From: Brevibacillus centrosporus
GTDB lineage: Bacteria > Bacillota > Bacilli > Brevibacillales > Brevibacillaceae
Reading direction: 5' to 3'
Length of the DNA stretch: 64,000 nucleotides
Assembly: GCF_003710815.1 (NCBI RefSeq)
Contig: NZ_RHHP01000004.1
Coordinates: forward strand, 1 to 64,000
The position numbers were made by a program, and so were the translations under genes. Positions 17,808 through 27,016 of the stretch are shown in pieces; positions within the stretch are counted from its first letter, which is position 1, and every line of letters begins with the position of its first letter. Below the pieces are notes generated by a model. That model ran no database searches and had not been told where the DNA came from. It saw only the letters and a program-made list of their open reading frames with translations.

Positions 17808-17955
17808 GCTTCATACTCCCTTAGTCTTGTTTTGGCGTCAAAATTATACCATAGGCTTTAGGATATTCCCAAGTAACATTATAGGTTCAAACGCCTTGAT
17901 TGGAAATAAGAATAGCAGCCCGAACGAAGAATTTGTCCAGACTGCCCTTGTCTTC

Positions 17956-18375
17956 TTACTGTGACGCATTCAGCTTTTCGTATATTTTTAACAGCTGCTG
18001 TCGTTCTTCATCCGTCAGCTTTTCAAACAGATTTCTGCGTAGAGCCTGCCCCTCCTGATTGGCCCGATTCACCATTTCCACGCCTTTATCGGTAATTCCC
18101 AAATAAATAATGCGACGGTCGGACTCATCGATAATCCGGATGGCTAATTTTTTTCGTACAAGTTTTTCCGATAAATGAGTGAGCGTAGGAGGAGTCAATC
18201 CTAGCGCCCTCGCAATATCGGACGGGCGGCTTCTTCCGCTTTGCTTTAGATGTCCGAGAACAAGTATATGAGAGACACCAAGATCTTCATTGAACATTTT
18301 ATTCCACTGGATGATCAAGTTGTTTGTAACTTTGTCCATGTTATGGATGATCTCAAAAATCGTCTGTTCCTTCAT
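17956..18375 (-). CDS. MarR family transcriptional regulator
   Basis: A 139-residue winged-helix regulator with the family pattern: SGRSRPSDIARALGLTPPTLTHLSEKLV recognition region, wing DESDRRIIYLGITDKG and a C-terminal dimer helix. It is downstream of the SDR gene but separated by a terminator. No operator can be assigned. Its target could be the SDR gene or its own promoter. Confidence 0.9.
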   Translation of the reverse strand: MKEQTIFEIIHNMDKVTNNLIIQWNKMFNEDLGVSHILVLGHLKQSGRSRPSDIARALGLTPPTLTHLSEKLVRKKLAIRIIDESDRRIIYLGITDKGVEMVNRANQEGQALRRNLFEKLTDEERQQLLKIYEKLNASQ

Positions 18376-18449
18376 CAGAGTCGATCCCCGCTTTCTACTA
18401 GAAAACCTCTATCGCTGCCGACTCCCGGACAGCTCCCTATACGTTAGGA

Positions 18450-18483
18450 AAAGCCCCTAATCCAACATTAGGGGCTTTTCTAT
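18450..18483 (-). terminator. Bidirectional terminator between SDR and marR genes
   Basis: AAAAGCCCCTAAT / ATTAGGGGCTTTT 13-bp arms with T-rich flanks. Confidence 0.85.
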
Positions 18484-18491
18484 CATACATG

Positions 18492-19226
18492 CTATTGAGC
18501 GGAGAATCCACCGTCAATCACCAATTCAGCACCAGTGATGTACGCTGAGTCATCAGATGCGAGGAACAATGCCGCTTTGGCAATGTCCGCAGGCTGACCC
18601 AAACGCTGCAGCGGAGTCGCCTGAATCAAGCGTCCGAGAAGCTCCTTGGATGTACTCAGCGCTTGTGTCATGGGTGTTTCAATAATTCCGGGGAAAAGGG
18701 CATTTACGCGTATCCCGTCACTTCCAAACGCAGTAGCTGCTGCTTTCGATATCGCACGCACAGCGCCCTTGGATGCAGAGTAATGGTTAAAGCCTTGTCC
18801 GATCTGCGCCGTATAAGAGGAAATATTGATGATGGAGCCTTGCTTTTGGGCTGCCATATAAGGTGCAACATGCTTCATGCCGGCAAATGGACCAAAACCG
18901 TTGATCGCAAGCATTTTCTGCCAATCATCCAGATTGATGTCCTGATACGGCTTCTCCGATGAAATCCCTGCATTGTTGACCAGAATATCAATCTTGCCAA
19001 AACGCTCGTTCACTTCTTTTGCCAGGGAAGCCCAGTCTTCATCCGACGAGACATTTAGCTTCATCCCAGATACATTTTCCTTTTTGCTGACGGCTTCCAG
19101 TGCGGTTTCATTGATATCTGCTGCAATGACGATGGCGCCTTCCTGACTGAATAGATCGACCATGCATTCCCCAATACCCGATGCTCCACCCGTGATGATG
19201 GCTACTTTATTCGCTACTCTTCCCAT
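18492..19226 (-). CDS. Short-chain dehydrogenase/reductase
   Basis: A 244-residue classical SDR with TGGASGIG, NNAGIS, catalytic Ser in INISSYT, YSASKGA and the typical C-terminus SAYITGAELVIDGGFSAQ. The ATG at 19226 is 8 bases after AGGAGG. An in-frame TTG two codons earlier is too close to the site. Substrate is unknown. Monocistronic, with its own terminator. Confidence 0.9.
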   Translation of the reverse strand: MGRVANKVAIITGGASGIGECMVDLFSQEGAIVIAADINETALEAVSKKENVSGMKLNVSSDEDWASLAKEVNERFGKIDILVNNAGISSEKPYQDINLDDWQKMLAINGFGPFAGMKHVAPYMAAQKQGSIINISSYTAQIGQGFNHYSASKGAVRAISKAAATAFGSDGIRVNALFPGIIETPMTQALSTSKELLGRLIQATPLQRLGQPADIAKAALFLASDDSAYITGAELVIDGGFSAQ

Positions 19227-19311
19227 GTCCAATACCTCCTAGCGTAATTTAATGGAGCCGCCGCTCGTGGCAGAGCCACTCCTTTTATAAAAACTGGCAT
19301 GGCTCACATGA

Positions 19312-19341
19312 AAAAAGCTTCCACCAGAATAATGGTGAAAG
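19312..19341 (-). terminator. Terminator of GNAT gene
   Basis: AGCTTTCACC / GGTGGAAGCT stem then TTTTTT on the minus strand. Confidence 0.8.
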
Positions 19342-19366
19342 CTATGCTTTGTATGCTCGGTTATCC

Positions 19367-19903
19367 TCAATGCTTCCAAGTCAAAACTTCATCCGGATTC
19401 GCCACTTCCCTGCCATAAAAACGGTGCGAACGGAAATTATGAATCTCTCGGCAAGCCTTGGCCATATTCTCCAGGATCTCCTTTTGCGGCACCCCATCCG
19501 GACTCCAGTAGTACACGATCATCTCATACGGCTCCCCGTTTTGATCCTCCCGCTCGTATTTGATCCGATCAGCCTCCACAAATCCGTTTTTATCGTAAAA
19601 TCGAGCTCTGCGCACAGTATCCTCATCCTGTTCATCGACCGGCTCCACTTCCAGGAGAATCGTTTTTCCTTTCTCCTTCAGCTTGTTTAAGACCTTTGTG
19701 CCCATCCCCTTGCCTCTCGTATTCGGATGAATCAGCAAGTAGTCGATAAAGAGAAAGTTCTCAAACTCCGCGTACAGCAAGAGGTAGTCTTCTGTCTCTT
19801 CTTTATGGTACGCATCTTTATCCTCGATCAAAGCACGAAATTGGCCGGGATCCTTCATTTCATGCTCGGGAAAATACTCATTCAGGCGCTCATACCACTG
19901 CAT
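19367..19903 (-). CDS. GNAT family N-acetyltransferase
   Basis: A 178-residue acetyltransferase. The acetyl-CoA P-loop is HPNTRGKGMGTKVLNKL, after a strand FIDYLLI, and the later FYDKNGFVEADR is the usual GNAT beta-bulge region. Substrate is unknown. The start at 19903 follows AAGGGGGAG; an earlier in-frame ATG (19927) has no such site. Confidence 0.85.
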   Translation of the reverse strand: MQWYERLNEYFPEHEMKDPGQFRALIEDKDAYHKEETEDYLLLYAEFENFLFIDYLLIHPNTRGKGMGTKVLNKLKEKGKTILLEVEPVDEQDEDTVRRARFYDKNGFVEADRIKYEREDQNGEPYEMIVYYWSPDGVPQKEILENMAKACREIHNFRSHRFYGREVANPDEVLTWKH

Positions 19904-19992
19904 GCCGCTCCCCCTTTTGGCAAACACTTCGATCCAGGATTAGCATCTCCGAAAGCCAAGCGTTCCACTCATCGGTCTTTCTGGGATGACCT

Positions 19993-20199
19993 TCACCAAA
20001 TTTGGAGCAGCGAATTCACAAGCAAAAGCAAAATACCCAAAATGAGATTGAACCACCCAAGAAATTGGGATGCCTTCTTTTCTTTTTGCATGCCAGGCAG
20101 GGCATACCTTTTTACATCCACTTTTAAAATGAGCAAGCCTGAAAGCAATAACATTGGGATCACATAAACAGAAAAACTGATGCTGCCCCCCGTAATCAT
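19993..20199 (-). CDS. Small membrane protein at the end of the ger operon (CLC_0170-like)
   Basis: 68 residues with two predicted membrane segments (about 8-27 and 47-67) joined by a basic loop (KVDVKRY..KEKKASQFLGWFN). Small two-span proteins of this type often follow gerAC in germinant receptor operons. GGAGG lies before the ATG. It begins 35 bases after the GerAB/GerAC chimera stop, so it belongs to this decayed operon. Confidence 0.65.
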   Translation of the reverse strand: MITGGSISFSVYVIPMLLLSGLLILKVDVKRYALPGMQKEKKASQFLGWFNLILGILLLLVNSLLQIW

Positions 20200-20234
20200 T
20201 CGGCTGATCCTCCAAACGGCAAAAGACTTCTTCC

Positions 20235-20993
20235 CTATCTCGCTTTCATGCCCACGCGTCGAATTTCGATATTCACCTGAAGGTCCACGGTAATGTCTTT
20301 ATACATCTCTTGCCAGCGCTCTTTCGTTTTTACTTTCTGGTTCCAATACTGCGGCTCCATCGCCCGCACGTATTCACCGAACCCAAAGATATCGGCGCTT
20401 TTTGCTTGCGTTTGCTTGATGAGCCCCTCATAAAACTTCACAGCTCCCTGCTCATCCTGACGCTCAATTTGTTCGAGCAGAGCGGAAGTGATCACCAGAC
20501 CTTTTTCATTGCTTTTTTCTTCCAAAACAGGCACTAAGAGGAACGGAAAGTAAAACTGATGGATGTAGGTAAAGGTAAAAATATCGCTTCTCGTAGAAAT
20601 GGCAGCGAGGAGCAGCATGACAATCACGGTGATTTCCACAGGCGTTGATTTTAGTACGGCCGTGACGACGACCTCCCCAAACTCTCGCGCCGTAAGCGAG
20701 GTCAAAACCGCAAAAAAGCCGATCACAAGCAAACTGCCAATCCGTGCAAGCCACTTGCCGATAATATCTTCGCTGTAGATGATTATCGTCTTGCTGGGAT
20801 ATCGCTTCCCTAAAATCGTAATGATGATCACTCCGAAGAAAGCGAGACAAGTACCGAGGAAAGTGACAAACGGCGCCCCCGAATCTGCCGTCCGCACGGC
20901 AAAGAGCGGCAGGGCCAGTACCCCTACGCCAATGATGGTGCTAACCAGTATTGTCACCACTTGAATCACTGTTATTTGTTGAGGAACCTTCAC
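20235..20993 (-). pseudogene. GerAB-GerAC chimera from deletion in germinant receptor operon
   Basis: The first about 150 residues are a GerAB-type spore germination permease (IQVVTILVSTIIGVGVLALP..., ending at STRSDIFTFTYIHQFYFPF). The remaining about 100 are the C-terminus of a GerAC-type lipoprotein (SADIFGFGEYVR, then DITVDLQVNIEIRRVG). Intact GerAB and GerAC are each about 360-400 residues. Roughly the second half of GerAB and the first three quarters of GerAC are absent, yet the junction is in frame. Start is GTG after GGAGG. It overlaps the GerAA frame by 53 bases, as in normal ger operons. A functional receptor is unlikely. Confidence 0.85.
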
Positions 20994-22576
20994 CGGTAAT
21001 ATCCTCCCTTCCCTTTTGAGCTCGCGAGGAGGAATCCATGTGATCGCCAGGGGTTTTCAGTTTTTCTACGACGGATTCATCCAGCCTCCGCAAATCCTTT
21101 GGCTGTAAAAAAGCAGGTCTGCTTTTCAATGACCACAATGGCCCGCGTGTGAACAAATCTTTCATCCCCTGAAAACTGCCTGGTACGAGCGGACTCAAAT
21201 ACGGTACTCCAAACGATTTTAGCGACAGCAGGTGATTCACAATCAAAATCAAACCGACTACAATCCCGTAAAGTCCGAAGACACCCGCCATCACGATCAA
21301 AGGAAAGCGGAGAAAGCGAAGTGCCAGTGCTGCATTGTAAGCAGGCGTGGCAAATGATCCGATAGTGGTCAGTGCGATGATTACCACGGTAATCGGGCTT
21401 GCAAAGCCTGCGGCAACGGCTGCTTGACCGATGACGAGCACGCCTACAATCGACAAGGCTCCCCCCACTTGCTGCGGCAACCGGATCGTCGCTTCCCGCA
21501 AGACTTCCATGGAAATCTCGATGACGAGCACCTCGATCACCGCTGGAAAAGGAACTCCCGCCCGTCCACCTGCTACAGCCACCGCAAACTCGGTAGGAAT
21601 GAGCTCTGGATTATACGAGATGATCCCGACGTAAAGAGACGGAAAAACGAGTGAGAACATCAGCGCTACGAGCCGTGCCAAACGAATGGCACTCATCAGG
21701 AGAAATCGCTCCGTGTAATCTTCCACCGTTTGATAGAACTGGTTGAAAGTCGTGGGTACAACAAGCGCCAGAGGCGAACCATCGACGAGGATGGCCACTC
21801 TGCCCTCCAGCAAATTGGCAGCTACTTTATCCGGACGCTCCGTATACTGAACCTGGGGAAACGGAGACAGATGGTTGTCCTCAATGAACTGCTCCAGGTA
21901 CCCGGAATCCAGTATCGCATCAATATCGATTAGGGACAGCCGCTGCCTGACCTCTTCCACGAGTTCCGGATTGGCGATCCCTTGCATATGACAGATGGCG
22001 ACCTTTGATTTTGTCCTTTGCCCGATTTCGAGCGTGCGCACATGTAGATCCGGTGTCTGCAAACGGTAACGGATCAAAGCAATGTTTGTCCCCAACAGTT
22101 CAATAAAGCCTTCGCGAGGGCCGCGTCCCGATCAGAAACGCGTCATCCAATCCCTCGACAACGACCACCGTCTGACCGCGCAGAATACCCTCAACAAGCA
22201 TGGAGAGCTGACTTTCCAGCACCGCTTCGCTATGATAGAGAGTTTCGTTTATCAGCACATCCTTCATCCGTTTGGGATCAACATTTCCCTTCTTCATGCG
22301 AGGATTGACCAGCATCAGCGGTTTTAAAATGTCGGTATTCAGGTTACCCTGATCAATCATGTTGGAGTAATAGAACATAACTGCCGAAAATCGTCCAAAC
22401 ACATGAAAACGACGCATCGAAAAATCAGAGTTCTCTCCGAAAATATGTCGGATGTACGAAATGGTATCTTCCACATTTCCATTTATTCTTTCGTCGTTGG
22501 AATCGTTCTTGTTTTGATCGGACGTTGTGACCTGGGGCTGTTTCATCTTCTGGCTGAACCATTTGGAAAATGGCAT
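20941..22576 (-). pseudogene. gerAA: Spore germination protein GerA (A subunit), frameshifted
   Basis: The 5' part (22576-22100) encodes the GerAA N-terminal domain to DDAFLIGTR. The frame then ends a few codons later. The 3' part, in another frame, resumes at RGPREGFIELLGTNIALI and carries ANPELVEEVRQRL, GRVAILVDGSPLAL and the membrane domain with VPFPAVIEVLVIEI. Compared with intact GerA proteins, the stretch between IGT and RGPREGF (about 15-20 residues) is lost, which explains the frame change. The product is split into 158 and about 384 residues. Confidence 0.85.
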
Positions 22577-22841
22577 TCTTCCACCGCCGATTCCTCTAGC
22601 AAATTGGCCCGAAACGCTTCATCGCTCGGTTGTTTTTCATCATCATTGACATTTCAGCCCCAGTTTAAACGAAAGCCCGCTAGGTTCAACTGCTTTGGAC
22701 GCTTACATGGACGCATCCAGAGACTTCCCCGTGCTTCATCCCATCTTGCAATCTTTATAATTGGAATAATTATCTATTTACTTCTTTACTTAATTTACTA
22801 CGATATGGTAATTTTTCGCTTGCCTTACCTTGTAAAGGAGG

Positions 22842-23345
22842 ATACCAGGATGGGACGACGTATTCCTGCGAGGGATTGAGGGGTACCGCCAAAAGCAGCA
22901 GCCCAATACGCTGTCCGCTCTATCGATTTCAATCAATCCTGCTTACCGCGGACTTGGTCTCAGCAGGCAGATGGTAACAGCGATGAAAGAGATCGCTATC
23001 CAAAATGGACTGACGTATATGCTTGCTCCTGTGCGCCCCTCCTTCAAGCACAAGTATCCTCTTACGCCAATGGAAAAGTACATCCGATGGCAAACACCAG
23101 AGGGAGCTCCGTTCGATCCATGGGTGCGCACGCATTGGAAGCTGGTGGCCAAAATCATGCAGGTCGCCTCTGAATCGATGTTCATCAAAGGGAATGTCGC
23201 CCAGTGGGAAAGCTGGACAGGTATGAGGTTTCCCGAATCGGGAACGTACATGATTCCGGATGCGTTAACTCCCGTGCAGATTGACGTGGAGAAAGACGAA
23301 GCGTTGTACATCGAACCGTATATCTGGATGCAGCACTTTTTGTGA
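22842..23345 (+). pseudogene. GNAT acetyltransferase, 5'-truncated
   Basis: The open frame from 22842 lacks a start codon and enters a GNAT-type protein in mid-domain (GWDDVFLRGIEGY). It continues with the acetyl-CoA loop NPAYRGLGLSRQMV and a conserved C-terminal region (FDPWVRTHWKL, AQWESWTGMRFPESGTYM). Roughly the first 60-80 residues of the usual protein are missing. An AAAGGAGG site and ATG at 22850 start only a 9-codon out-of-frame peptide. Internal ATG 22971 would give 124 residues without the CoA loop. Confidence 0.75.
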
Positions 23346-23509
23346 GGCTCTTGTTCCTGCCTGTGCGCTCTTCGAGGACGGAAAAAAGGGTGAATTATGT
23401 CGATTATTCTGGAAATCATCCGCCTAGTATCGTATAATTTCCCTGTAATAGTCCTTTGGTCCCCGTACTATTTACCCTTTAAATTAAACAGGCAACGGAG
23501 AATATAACG

Positions 23510-24166
23510 ATGAAAAAAGCGGCAGGAATCACGATTATGGTAGCGTTGCTAGGTTTCAATGCATACCTGTGGCCAACATTGATAAAAGAAGTAAAAGCCG
23601 ATCAGAAAAACGAAAAAGGCGTTCAAACCGCCACCATTTTACCAGCTTCAACTCCCGTCATGGATTTGTCCAATCAAGGGCCTCGTCCAGCCCATGTATC
23701 AGCGTATCCGGTCGAACAGCCGGCGGGTCAGCCGAGCTCAACTGCGCTAGCAGCAAGCAAACCCGGCACGGATTCGAAAAAGCAATCGTCGGCAAAGGCC
23801 GTACAGACGGCTTCCAGTAAACAGCCAAAGAAAACGGCCCAAAAGCCTTCCACCCCATCGAGACAGTCGGATGGTCCAGACGTTCAAATCACCTATACTT
23901 ACGAGCCATCCACGATTCATTATGAAGAGACGACCTATACAACGACGAGCAGCTACGGCGGCGGTTCGTTCAATATGCCGCTCGAATATAACCCGTATAC
24001 GGGCAAAGTCCAGGAATCCGTCAAAATTTATCGGGGCATGGAAGTTCCTGCTACCCCGACGTTAAACAAACAAAACTTCGGCATCCCGCAGACTGTAAAA
24101 CCATATGTCCCCCCTGAGAAACAAGATCAACAGCGACTCGCCCCGCAGTCTTACCCAGGCAGATAA
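23510..24166 (+). CDS. Exported low-complexity protein
   Basis: A 218-residue protein. An N-terminal hydrophobic segment (about 4-24) acts as signal peptide or membrane anchor. It is followed by a long Ser/Thr/Pro/Gln/Lys-rich region and a Tyr/Thr-rich stretch (ITYTYEPSTIHYEETTYTTT). No domain is recognised. Composition suggests a cell-wall or spore-associated protein, which is inference only. CGGAGA precedes the ATG, and a strong terminator follows. Confidence 0.65.
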   Translation: MKKAAGITIMVALLGFNAYLWPTLIKEVKADQKNEKGVQTATILPASTPVMDLSNQGPRPAHVSAYPVEQPAGQPSSTALAASKPGTDSKKQSSAKAVQTASSKQPKKTAQKPSTPSRQSDGPDVQITYTYEPSTIHYEETTYTTTSSYGGGSFNMPLEYNPYTGKVQESVKIYRGMEVPATPTLNKQNFGIPQTVKPYVPPEKQDQQRLAPQSYPGR

Positions 24167-24191
24167 GAGAATATGGATTGTCCGCTCATTT

Positions 24192-24219
24192 GTTCCTCCG
24201 TGCAGGAACATTTTTTTTT
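24192..24219 (+). terminator. Terminator after exported protein gene
   Basis: GTTCCT-CCGTGC-AGGAAC stem followed by nine T residues. Confidence 0.85.
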
Positions 24220-24286
24220 GCCGAAAATAGGTGGGGCTTGAATCTACTTTACTAGAATATACTCTCTGCTTTACTACGCGCCTTTC

Positions 24287-24316
24287 AAGAAGAAGAAGAA
24301 GAAGAAGAAGAAGAAG
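24287..24316 (+). repeat. (AAG)10 trinucleotide repeat
   Basis: Ten perfect tandem AAG units in the otherwise gene-poor 24.2-24.7 kb stretch. Depending on frame it would encode poly-Arg, poly-Lys or poly-Glu. None of these frames has a credible start with a ribosome site. Apart from this repeat and a 43-codon Ala-rich open frame at 24553-24684 with no ribosome site, I see nothing definite between 24220 and 24727. Confidence 0.9.
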
Positions 24317-24726
24317 ACGCATCCCGTGGTTTGCGGAGGATCTACAAAGCGAGCTGATGAGACAAACGCACGCCTCTTCCTCTCCACCCCAAATGAAGTC
24401 CAAAACGAGCGACTTTGACCTTTGCTTAATACTGTCGGGACATCCTATAATTAGCTCATACGCACTCGAAAAGCAGGCGTGACAAATAGAAGGAGAAACG
24501 ATTTTCGTTGGAATCAACGCTTTGGAGAAACGTCTTTTTTTGAATCTATTTTATGGTGACCATGCAAACCGCCATCAACTCGATGGTGACATTGGAGGTC
24601 CAACACCCTACACGTATCGTGACAGTGGCAGCTACAGCCGCAGCAGCGCAATCAGCCACCAGTGAGGCAGCTGTGAAAAAGTAAACAGTATAACCTATGA
24701 AAAATACAGATACGTACACAAGCAAG

Positions 24727-24774
24727 GGCTCTCTACCCAAAAGTAGAGAGCCTACCCAAAAGTAGAGAGCCTAC
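24727..24774. repeat. Tandem 19-bp duplication inside a terminator-like hairpin
   Basis: The 19-bp unit CTACCCAAAAGTAGAGAGC occurs twice head to tail (24733-24751 and 24752-24770) with a partial third copy. The first copy with flanking bases forms GGCTCTCTAC / GTAGAGAGCC, a perfect 10-bp hairpin (24727-24752). It lies at the 3' end of the thiolase relic and may have been its terminator. Confidence 0.85.
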
Positions 24775-25032
24775 ACACAAGGCGGCGATTCCGTAGCGTT
24801 CGCCTCGTCTCCTCATCTGATACAGCAGCGTGACGAGAATACGCGCACCCGTCGCGCCCAGAGGAAGCCCCAATGCGATGGCTCCCCCGTTTACATTCAC
24901 GCGGTCCAAATCCAATGACAGCTCACGGATGACTGCCAGTGCCTGCGCAGCAAAGGCTTCATTGCATTCGATCAGTCCAATGTCAGAAACCTTTTTTCCT
25001 GTTCGTGCAAGCAGCTTCTGGACGGCACGCAC
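24733..25032 (-). pseudogene. Acetyl-CoA acetyltransferase (thiolase), C-terminal fragment
   Basis: About 95 residues match the end of a biosynthetic thiolase ([59 protein letters not shown]). The first three quarters, including the nucleophilic Cys, are missing. The conserved [10 protein letters not shown] reads [10 protein letters not shown], so the catalytic His is Leu. The final GGGxG loop after ALCVG is replaced by unrelated residues. Non-functional remnant. Confidence 0.85.
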
Positions 25033-25034
25033 AG

Positions 25035-25387
25035 GACATACGCATCAATGGGGGCCGGGCAAAAACTTCGAGGGAACCGGAGCATTCGGACCTTGGATGG
25101 TCACGCGGGATGAAATCGGCGACGGAGAGATTTTGACTCTCGAAACGCGGTTGAATAGCGAGGTCATGCAGCACGCTACGACCGACATGCTGCTCTTCCC
25201 GATCCCTACCTTGATCAGCTACGTGTCCAGCTTCACTACACTCGAGCCAGGGGATGTCATCGTGACGGGTACGCCAGGCGGGATTGGTATGAAACGGAAC
25301 CCACCCGTTTACATGAAGGCAGGCGATGTGGTGGAAATCGAAGTAAGCCGCGTGGGAGTTTTGAGAAATACGATTGTAGCTGAATAG
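25035..25387 (+). pseudogene. Fumarylacetoacetate hydrolase family protein, C-terminal fragment
   Basis: From about 25045 the plus strand encodes a FAH-family C-terminus: GKNFEGTGAFGPWMVTRDEIGDG, LNSEVMQHATTDMLLFPIP, LEPGDVIVTGTPGGIG and the terminal GDVVEIEVSRVG. The N-terminal half, with the metal-binding residues, is absent. The fragment begins where the opposite-strand thiolase fragment begins, so one rearrangement cut both genes. A terminator follows (25398-25436). Confidence 0.85.
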
Positions 25388-25397
25388 GTGCGTAATG

Positions 25398-25436
25398 AAA
25401 AAAGATAGCTTCGGTTGGAGGCTATCTTTTTTCTCG
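25398..25436 (+). terminator. Terminator of FAH gene remnant
   Basis: AAAAAAGATAGC / GCTATCTTTTTT arms. Confidence 0.85.
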
Positions 25437-25483
25437 TTCAGTGGCTGCAGGCATCAAACGAGCCAGAGGCCACACAGATGCTT

Positions 25484-25872
25484 TTACTTCATTCTTTTCG
25501 AAATCGGATGATCTTCTTTAAGCTGCAGCAGATCCCAGAGGTTCCCGTACAAATCCTTGAACACGGCAACTGTTCCGTAGGACCCCTCTTGCGGCTCCCT
25601 CACAAATTCGATCCCTCTTCCAACCATCTCCTCATAATCTCTCCAAAAATCATCTGTATTTAGGAAAAGAAAGACTCTGCCGCCAGTCTGATTGCCTATA
25701 TAGCTCTCTTGCTCAGGATTAGATGCTCTCGCTAGCAAGATCGTAGTCCCCACTGAGCCCGGAGGAGACACAACCACCCAGCGTTTATCCTGTTCGGGCT
25801 GATAGGTGTCTACTCGATGGCCTCATCGTAATCTTTGACGACGAGAGCAATGTGTACGATGGACTGGATCAT
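25484..25872 (-). pseudogene. VOC/glyoxalase family protein with frame-breaking deletion
   Basis: ATG at 25872 after AAAGGAG begins IQSIVHIALVVKDYDEAIE, a standard VOC N-terminus. A TAG follows near 25812. In another frame the gene resumes TYQPEQDKRWVVVSPPGS and then the second half (NQTGGRVFLFLNTDDFWRDY, GTVAVFKDLYGNLWDLLQ). The expected FYTxxLGF segment is missing, so a deletion of a few dozen bases broke the frame. Confidence 0.8.
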
Positions 25873-25983
25873 TTTCTTGACTCCTTTGTTTTGAGAATTC
25901 CGAGCATGTGTAAAGTATCGATGACCGTGATCCGCAAACCCCAAAACTCGCGTACAGATGTTGTGCCTCAAGGACGCTAACGG

Positions 25984-26202
25984 CTATTGCTGCGTTCCCC
26001 CACAATCTATTGCTTTTTCATTCATTCTTTTATGTTGAACGCCCCCCTTGAATATTCCCCCATTTTCACAAACACTTACCCCTTCTACAGGAAATACTTT
26101 TTTCAGGGCAGTGGTAATTTTCTGAGAGGCTTTCATGATTTCCGTCGCCGTCCCGATATCCAAATCAACCAAATCGGTGAAATGCTTTTTCGGTAAGATC
26201 AA
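25984..26202 (-). pseudogene. HIT family protein, truncated fragment
   Basis: The frame encodes LPKKHFTDLVDLDIGTATEIMKASQKI and VEGVSVCENGGIF, the central part of a HIT nucleotide hydrolase/transferase. The N-terminal CxxC region is absent, and the catalytic HxHxH tract is lost after GGIF. It has only a TTG without a ribosome site as possible start. Confidence 0.7.
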
Positions 26203-26660
26203 TGCCGATATTCCCTAAATTTCCGCTATATATTCTCTTCCAGAAACAAAGCAATCTTTATCCGGCTGACTCCCGAACAAAGGTTGCTTTCGCTGCCTAT
26301 CTACTCACGATCTCCTTGGCAAGGAGAATCATTTCACTACATCTTCATTGGAATGATCATAGACGATCTCAAAATCACGATGCTATTCTATAAAGTACGT
26401 GTACGTCCAGCAGTTCGTCAATGGATGATTTCTATTTCTTGTACCATGCAGCTTTTATGCCATTATCTGTTCAACCGCTTATCGGGCAGAACCAAAGAGC
26501 CATATCCATTCTTGCATGATTATCTATTTTTGCATAAATAATGGTGTGCTGGAGGGCTCCATTCTCGAGAATCTCCATATTTTTTTCAACATAGGAAACG
26601 AATGTTCTCTCACACTCTTCCATTTCCTTCCCAACTCAAGTATTATGTATTTTATATTGA
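26203..26660. other. Region without recognisable gene
   Basis: About 460 bases between the HIT fragment and the HU gene. Several short open frames occur on both strands but none has a ribosome site, family motif or clear coding pattern. The last part should hold the HU promoter. Confidence 0.5.
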
Positions 26661-26677
26661 ATGAAAGGGTGTTACTC

Positions 26678-26950
26678 ATGAACAAAACAGAACTGATTGC
26701 AAAAGTAGCAGAAGCTACTGAACTCACGAAAAAGGATTCTACCAAAGCTGTAGATGCGATTTTCGAAGCGATTGCTGGTGCACTCCAAAACGGAGAAAAA
26801 GTATCCCTCATCGGTTTCGGTAACTTCGAAGTGCGCGAACGTGCAGCTCGCAAAGGACGCAATCCTCAAACAGGTGAAGAAATTGAAATCGCTTCTGCAA
26901 AACTCCCTGCATTCAAGCCAGGAAAAGAACTGAAAGAAATCGTAAAATAG
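26678..26950 (+). CDS. hup: HU family DNA-binding protein
   Basis: A 90-residue HU protein: [12 protein letters not shown] start, dimer helices, [27 protein letters not shown]-binding arms, and the [10 protein letters not shown]-terminus. It compacts and bends DNA as a homodimer. The start at 26678 follows AAAGGGTG. The longer frame upstream is excluded because the family N-terminus is exact. A strong terminator follows at 26968-26992. Confidence 0.97.
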   Translation: MNKTELIAKVAEATELTKKDSTKAVDAIFEAIAGALQNGEKVSLIGFGNFEVRERAARKGRNPQTGEEIEIASAKLPAFKPGKELKEIVK

Positions 26951-26967
26951 ATTTCGGTTACATAAAA

Positions 26968-26992
26968 AGACGCCCGCTTTGGGCGTTTTTTT
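26968..26992 (+). terminator. Terminator of HU gene
   Basis: ACGCCC-GCTTT-GGGCGT stem followed by seven T residues. Confidence 0.9.
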
Positions 26993-27016
26993 GTTTGGCA
27001 ACGCTTTAGTCCCCGC

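Noticed and set aside
17115..17861. 248-codon plus-strand open frame
   Set aside because: Antisense to ppaC.
22850..22879. 9-codon frame with a strong ribosome binding site
   Set aside because: Out of frame with the conserved GNAT sequence; an accidental start at the truncation point.
24231..24482. Open frame encoding poly-arginine across the AAG repeat
   Set aside because: No ribosome site and composition driven only by the trinucleotide repeat.
24553..24684. 43-codon Ala-rich open frame resembling a small peptide precursor
   Set aside because: No ribosome binding site before the ATG and no modification or export genes nearby.
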